A program made the position numbers and the translations under genes. A DNA stretch of 41,229 nucleotides from positions 1 through 41,229 of the forward strand of contig MAAY01000081.1 of assembly GCA_002162795.1 (NCBI GenBank), in the 5' to 3' direction. This DNA comes from Rhodobacterales bacterium 56_14_T64 (GTDB lineage: Bacteria > Pseudomonadota > Alphaproteobacteria > Rhodobacterales > Rhodobacteraceae). Position 1 is the stretch's first letter. Every line of letters begins with the position of its first letter. Of this stretch, positions 37,488-41,229 are shown one piece after another. Below the pieces are notes generated by a model. The model searched no databases and had not been told where the DNA came from. It worked only from the letters and a program-made list of their open reading frames with translations.

Positions 37488-38414
37488 CTATTTGCTAGCT
37501 CCATTAAAATACACAGATCGCTGACTTTTTTTTATGTAAGTCCAAGCTATAAAACGACTTGTTTTTTGCCCCTGTGCCATTTCGACGACTTTAAAATCAG
37601 CAACTTTAGCCTTTCCCAAAATTCTGTAGAGTGGCTGGAGGTTATCTTTCTTCGACACCAACGAGCTAAACCACAGGCACTGGTCGGCGAACTCCATGCT
37701 TTGTTCAACCATGCTAGCGATAAACTTTATCTCGCCACCCGGACACCAAAGTTCAGCGTTTTGACCGCCAAAATTGAGTTTTTTTGAATGCCCCTTACCA
37801 AGGTTGCCCCACTTACGCTGGGTGCCTTTAGTCGCTTGTTCGATGGAAGCATGGAAAGGCGGGTTGCACAGAGTGATGTGAAAAGCATCGTGGGGTTTGA
37901 TCACTCCTCTAAAGATATTCTCAGGTTTATTTTGTCGTCTGAGGGTGATTTTCAGCTTGTTGAATTGGCAAATCTGCTCTGCCGATATGATAGCGGCAGG
38001 GTCTATATCGACGCCAGTGAAGTGCCAGCCGTATTCACTCTGGCCAGTAAGGGGGTACACCAAGCTAGCACCGGTGCCTATGTCTAACGCTTTGACATTA
38101 CGCCCAAGAGGGATTTCTTGATTGTTGCTGCAGGCAAGCAAGTCCGCCAGATAGTGGATGTAGTCGACACGACCGGGGATCGGAGGGCATAGATAGTTGG
38201 CTGGGATATCCCAAAAATCAACGTTGTAATAAGTCTTTAGCAACGCCCGATTAAGCATGCGGACCGCCGACACATCTTGAAAATTAATCGTCGTCTGACC
38301 GGCTGGGTTGCTGAACGTGAATGCTTCAAGCTCAGGTAAATCCGCCATTAGACGCACAAAGTCGTAACCTTCTCTGTGTTGATTACGGGGATGCAGCATA
38401 GTTTTGGTGGCCAT
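37488..38414 (-). CDS. rlmF: 23S rRNA (adenine-1618-N6)-methyltransferase
   Basis: Methylates A1618 of 23S rRNA. The 308-residue protein begins with the family motif LHPRNQHREGYDF and has SAM motif I DIGTGAS (111-117). The N6-adenine methyltransferase motif NPPF is at 184-187, and the C-terminal blocks LNFGGQNAELWCPGGE, CLWFSSLVSKKDNL and VEMAQGQKTSRFIAWT follow. RlmF is best known from gammaproteobacteria and Bacteroidetes. Here the gene is more AT-rich than the rest of the window and sits beside stacked IS elements, so horizontal transfer is likely. The gene looks intact. Confidence 0.92.
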   Translation of the reverse strand: MATKTMLHPRNQHREGYDFVRLMADLPELEAFTFSNPAGQTTINFQDVSAVRMLNRALLKTYYNVDFWDIPANYLCPPIPGRVDYIHYLADLLACSNNQEIPLGRNVKALDIGTGASLVYPLTGQSEYGWHFTGVDIDPAAIISAEQICQFNKLKITLRRQNKPENIFRGVIKPHDAFHITLCNPPFHASIEQATKGTQRKWGNLGKGHSKKLNFGGQNAELWCPGGEIKFIASMVEQSMEFADQCLWFSSLVSKKDNLQPLYRILGKAKVADFKVVEMAQGQKTSRFIAWTYIKKSQRSVYFNGASK

Positions 38415-38913
38415 GGGGAAGCCTTCATTATAGTTGGTGGAAGTAACTAGCCAAACCGTTCATTGATCCTAAACCTCATGCACAAATAGCAGGTTCAATA
38501 GGATGTTACATAGGAATGATGGATTGGGAGCACCCGAAACACTGTGTATGAGGCTTAGCCCACGCGGTTTCAATGGATCATTTATTGACCCGTTCAGAGC
38601 ATAGGGTACCAATACAATTTCGGGCGGCAAGCCATTCTCTGACGCAGCGGCCTGACCATTCATTCTGGGTGCAGTATACGTCATTTGGGGCTCGAAGCAG
38701 ACTTTCGCTGCAGGAAGCGCCAATGTCTGCAATGGGCGGTGGGTTCAACTGATCGACGCAACACACTCAGCAAACTGAGCTACTCGCCAATAATTGGACA
38801 GTTTCTGGCGTAAATTAAGCTCCTCTTTGCACATGCTGATCGGGGTTGGTTGGACCTGTCACGGCTTGATGCCGCTCCTTTGATAGCATTTATTGGCCCA
38901 AAGGAGATGAACT
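38415..38913. other. 499-bp region without a recognised gene, left flank of the IS pile-up
   Basis: No credible CDS. A - strand frame at 38469-38732 has no recognisable family. The stretch 38620-38770 looks like the degenerate dispersed intergenic sequence common in this group, an impression only. The last 130 bp or so should include the left end of the IS3-type element whose orfA starts near 38914, but no terminal repeat could be identified. Confidence 0.3.
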
Positions 38914-38977
38914 CTGGGACTGAAACGAACGGAGGAATTCCGCAAGGATGCGGTGCGTATCGCACTGACCAGTGGGC

Positions 38978-39997
38978 TTACGCGCAAGCAGGTAGTGGAT
39001 GATCTCGACGTTCACTGCCCGGCAGGCGATTGCGCAGCAATCTGCCGAGTATCCGTCTTGAGCAACCCTGATTTTCGCTCCACATCCGTTGATCGCGCAA
39101 TAGTGCGTTTGCAAGGACAAGCAGCTTTCGCATGACCGCCGTGATGGCGACTTTTTTCTCTTTCCCAGCGGCGACGAGCTGATCGTATTTAGCTTTCAAG
39201 TCCGCATTAAACCGGATTGCGACCAGCGCGGGCATGAAGATGGCATGTCGAAGATTTGGGCGCCCGCCCTGTATTCGCGCCTTTCCCTGCCATTTCCCAG
39301 AACTCTGTGACATCGGGGCGTGTCCGGCAAGGCTGGCGACCTGTTTACCATCCAGTTCGCCGATTTCCGGCATATCCACGAGGATTATAAGCGCTGTTGT
39401 TACCCCAACTCCAGGAATGCTGGACAGAATATCCAACCTTTCAGTCATGCGCAGGTCCTGGCGGGCCATCTCCAGCATCGCGGCATCAATCTTAGCGATA
39501 TCGCATTTAATCTGGCGTAGTCGCTTTTCGAGCTGCCGCTTTACGAGAGCGTGCGTCACTGTAGCGTTGCGGGCCTTAGCTGCCGTGCGATCTTTGATAA
39601 GCGCCCGTCGAGCGGCCAGTAAATCTCTCAGATCATACAGGTTTTCTGCGCTGATCGGCTTTGGCATCAGTTGTAAGGCTGCGCCCATCTTTGCCAACAT
39701 CTCGCAATCAACACGATCTGTCTTTGCCAATTTCCCACTGGCTTGGGCAAATCTACGCGCTTGCTTTGGGTTCACTTTGACGAACGGGATGCCTTTGACA
39801 CAAAGCGCCTGTTCTAATTGTCGATGATATGGCCCGGTAGCTTCAAAAATGATCAGCGCTGTTGGGTGCGGTTCAATCCATCTGAACAGCTCCGCAAATC
39901 CTCTTATTCCATTGAGAACTTGCATGTGTTGTCCATCAGCTAAGCGATGAACATCAAGTGTATCTTTGGAAATGTCGATGCCGATGATATAGTTCAT
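38978..39997 (-). CDS. IS110-family transposase (DEDD recombinase)
   Basis: A 339-residue serine/DEDD recombinase. The N-terminal RuvC-like domain shows D8 (GIDISKD), E52 (FEATGPY), D94 and D97 (AKTDRVD), so the DEDD set is complete. The C-terminal Transposase_20 domain has LSSIPGVGVTTA and the catalytic Ser, probably S233, in SQSSGKWQGKARIQGGRP. The start at 39997 (MNYIIGIDISK) was chosen over an open extension to 40237 into the non-coding region. The last 11 codons and the stop lie beyond the element end, in antisense IS3 sequence, so the stop is supplied by the target. Confidence 0.9.
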   Translation of the reverse strand: MNYIIGIDISKDTLDVHRLADGQHMQVLNGIRGFAELFRWIEPHPTALIIFEATGPYHRQLEQALCVKGIPFVKVNPKQARRFAQASGKLAKTDRVDCEMLAKMGAALQLMPKPISAENLYDLRDLLAARRALIKDRTAAKARNATVTHALVKRQLEKRLRQIKCDIAKIDAAMLEMARQDLRMTERLDILSSIPGVGVTTALIILVDMPEIGELDGKQVASLAGHAPMSQSSGKWQGKARIQGGRPNLRHAIFMPALVAIRFNADLKAKYDQLVAAGKEKKVAITAVMRKLLVLANALLRDQRMWSENQGCSRRILGRLLRNRLPGSERRDHPLPACA

Positions 39998-40208
39998 TTG
40001 TCTTTTCCTCACCTTGTCTTGTCGTGCGGGCCCGAAGCCCAAGTATCCGTTCAGGTCATAAGAAAAGACGGGGGCGACCACACTCGGGAACGGTCCACGA
40101 TGACCAAGAGGGGAACGGTCCGACCCCCGCCACTGCCCGTCATAAATGACGGGCCGGGCAGTGGCTCCCTTTTGTCTCAGGAGCCACCAAAAGTCATAAG
40201 ACAAGAGG
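39013..40208 (-). mobile_element. IS110-family insertion sequence, about 1.2 kb
   Basis: The boundaries follow from the interrupted orfA: codon GTT ends at 39012 and codon GGG resumes at 40209, giving about 1196 bp. No inverted terminal repeat or target duplication is visible, as is typical for IS110. The transposase is on the - strand, with a long structured non-coding region upstream of it (39998-40208) and almost none downstream. The end at 39013 starts CACTGCCCGGCAG and is followed by a hairpin (CGGCAG ... CTGCCG). Confidence 0.85.
39998..40208 (-). ncRNA. Candidate bridge RNA of the IS110-family element
   Basis: This is the non-coding segment between the element end and the transposase start, where IS110-group elements such as IS621 encode their bridge RNA. 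It contains an outer stem CGGGGG/CCCCCG (40069-40074 with 40124-40129) enclosing two hairpins with the same GACC/GGTC stem (40076-40095 and 40102-40120). Next come CCACTGCC/GGCAGTGG (40130-40164), GTGGCTCC/GGAGCCAC (40161-40187, exclusive with the previous) and a small GGGC/GCCC (40028-40040). Loop bases 40105-40113 repeat CAAGAGGGG of the element's own end (40202-40210), and 40154-40163 is complementary to the other end (39013-39022). Folding was by eye. Confidence 0.5.
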
Positions 40209-40245
40209 GGGATGTCGACGCTAAACAAGTGGATCACGGCACATC

Positions 40246-40282
40246 CACTGCCCGGCAGTGCATGTTTACATGCATGAGAGGG
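40246..40282. repeat. 37-bp palindromic insertion in the IS3 orfA
   Basis: Compared with the orfA reading frame (GCA CAT C-GA GAT ACT), 37 bases are inserted between C40245 and G40283. The insert starts with CACTGCCCGGCAG, identical to the first 13 bases of the IS110 element end at 39013. It contains two palindromes, CACTGC-CCG-GCAGTG and TGCATG-TTTA-CATGCA, and ends in GAGAGGG, similar to the element's other end. Confidence 0.7.
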
Positions 40283-40422
40283 GAGATACTGACGTGGTGT
40301 CGAAAGAGAATTTAGGCCTCGCCCAAGAGAATAAGCGGGTTCGTCGTGAGAACCGCATTCTCAAGGAGGAGCGGGAAATCCTAAAAAACAATCCCGGGTT
40401 TTGGCCCGCCTGTGCGTGGTAG

Positions 40423-40622
40423 AAACAGCTTGTGTTATGCTACCGCCGTGGAGGGTAGCGGCCGCTTGCTTATTGGTGGCATCGCACCCCGTTAAAAAAC
40501 GTGGTCCATGGGCTCATGCGTACTTGAGAGTGGTGACGCCGTTTCTCTGTGATCCCGATTAGGAAGATGACGATTTGGCATAGCTCAGACCCTTCTGTTG
40601 GCATTTGCCCGGAGGTATTATC
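40423..40622 (+). other. 200-bp non-coding leader of the second IS110-type gene
   Basis: No coding capacity. It joins the decayed IS3 orfA to the second IS110 transposase start. Hairpins seen are GCTACC/GGTAGC around 40440-40460 and GGTG/CACC around 40471-40484. It may contain this element's own left end and guide RNA, but the element boundary could not be placed. Confidence 0.35.
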
Positions 40623-41145
40623 ATGGCCAGAAAGATGACATTCCCACAGCCAACGCTCAAACCGATGAACGGCAATGCGGCAGCGCTCGATATCGGATCA
40701 ACCATGCATATGGCGGCTGTGAACCCTGAGCACAGCGATGAGCCAATCCGGACGTTTGGAACTTTCACCCATGATTTGCACGATTTGGCGGATTGGTTTG
40801 CCAGTTGCGAAGTCACCACTGTGGCGAAGGAAACCACCGGGGTTTATGGATCCCTGCCTATGAAATTCTGGAGCAGCATGGGTTTGAGGTCATTCTGGTA
40901 AATGCACGTTACGCCAAGAACGTGCCGGGGCGCAAAGCCGATGTGAGCGACGCCGCTTGGTTACAGCAGCCTCATTCCCACGGATTATTGCGCGGGAGCC
41001 TTCAGCCTGATGCCGAGATTGCTACGTTGCGGGCCTATCTGCGCCAGCGCGAGCGGTTGGTGGAATACGCAGCGGCTCACATCCAGCATATGCAAAAAAC
41101 CATGATGGAGATGGACCTGCAATTGCACCATGTGGTCTCAGACAT
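40623..41145 (+). pseudogene. Second IS110-family transposase, frameshifted and truncated
   Basis: Start ATG 40623 follows GGAGG by 7 bases. The frame reads MARKMTFPQPTLKPMNG, then ALDIGSTMHMAAV (first Asp) and KETTGVY (Glu), and then shifts near 40848. Restoring one T (GTTTATTGG for GTTTATGG) continues the protein as WIPAYEILEQHGFEVILVNA, then KADVSDAAWLQQ with the last two Asp residues. It runs to HHVVSD, where the IS3-family element cuts it at about 41146. The C-terminal domain with the catalytic Ser is missing. It is a different subgroup from the intact copy at 38978. Not functional. Confidence 0.88.
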
Positions 41146-41229
41146 GGTAATCCCCCCCGGAACTAAGGGGATGCGAAAGTAGAATTTTCTCGGCAAGAAT
41201 GACTGAGGAGATTTTGATGAAGAAGACGA
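41146..41229 (+). mobile_element. Left end of an IS3-family insertion sequence (partial)
   Basis: GGTAATCCCCCC at 41146-41157 is the reverse complement of the IS end at 244-255. It interrupts the second IS110 transposase gene. About 60 bp of leader follow, then TGAGGAG and the start of an open frame at 41217. The rest lies beyond the window. Confidence 0.85.
41217..41229 (+). CDS. IS3-family OrfA, first codons only
   Basis: ATG AAG AAG ACG, encoding MKKT, 6 bases after TGAGGAG. The MKKTR start is usual for OrfA of IS3 elements of the IS407-like type, which fits the OrfB tail at the other end of the window. Only four full codons are inside, so the call depends on the terminal repeat next to it. 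Confidence 0.65.

Larger units (their letters stand above)
38914..40422 (+). pseudogene. IS3-family orfA, split by an IS110 element and a 37-bp insertion
   Basis: Three pieces of one OrfA can be read in order on the + strand. 38914-39012 gives LGLKRTEEFRKDAVRIALTS and onward to VDDLDV, 40209-40245 gives GMSTLNKWITAH, and 40283-40422 gives DTDVVSKENLGLAQENKR and on to EREILK, then decays. Joined, they match the well-known OrfA with a helix-turn-helix and a leucine-zipper-like segment. The first interruption is the IS110-family element, the second a 37-bp insert. The first codon is CTG where ATG is expected. OrfB is absent. Not functional. Confidence 0.85.

Noticed and set aside
38953-39135. 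Small + strand gene of 60 codons
   Set aside because: It is a chimera of the IS3 orfA start and antisense IS110 sequence, created by the insertion.
40060-40200. CRISPR array suggested by repeated short motifs upstream of the IS110 transposase
   Set aside because: The repeats (GGGAACGGTCC twice, GTCATAAGA twice) are short, few and part of hairpins; there are no regular spacers or cas genes.

Overview
The window reads as chromosome of a marine alphaproteobacterium of the Rhodobacteraceae (Roseobacter group). This rests on protein sequence character, on the split ATP synthase arrangement (atpHAGDC without the F0 genes), on the ribF/UPF0260 pair, the DUF2125, extensin, Hint and LpxR-family proteins, and on the high GC of most genes. 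No 16S rRNA, tRNA or CRISPR array is visible, so genus cannot be given.

Layout. 1-255 is the right end of an IS3-family element. 497-2930 is a tight + strand operon: ribF, a UPF0260 Cys-cluster protein and a threonine aldolase. 2934-5719 holds two small regulator or enzyme groups: LysR divergent from an NTF2-like protein, then an HCCA-isomerase-like protein followed by an alpha/beta hydrolase. prs (5828) ends at a clear terminator. 6903-9487 is a small accessory block with a methyltransferase, an H-type lectin and an outer-membrane beta-barrel. 9546-14415 is the F1 ATP synthase operon on the - strand. 14787-19821 has a methyltransferase divergent from gloB, then clpA and an M23 peptidase. 19909-23520 encodes an ExbB/MotA-like channel protein and a MotB/OmpA-like partner with a very long coiled coil. 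23594-30472 carries a gamma-glutamylcyclotransferase, a DUF2125 protein, the hisC-tyrC-extensin operon, and a class V aminotransferase divergent from an Lrp-type regulator. 30491-37145 carries a PA14-like secreted protein, rpsD, a Hint protein, an LpxR-like protein, and LysR divergent from a GMC oxidoreductase.

The last 4 kb (37146-41229) is different. It has an rlmF gene of probable foreign origin and a pile-up of mobile elements. An IS3-type orfA is split by a complete-looking IS110-family element and carries a separate 37-bp insertion. It is followed by a second IS110-family transposase gene with a frameshift, which is itself cut by the left end of the same kind of IS3 element that opens the window. 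Both window edges therefore lie in copies of one repeated IS, in the same orientation, as expected for a contig bounded by a repeat.

The most interesting signal is the roughly 210-nt non-coding stretch upstream of the first IS110 transposase (39998-40208). It is dense in hairpins, and two of its segments repeat the terminal sequences of the element itself. That is what a bridge RNA with donor-binding loops would look like. The pairing was done by eye and needs computation.
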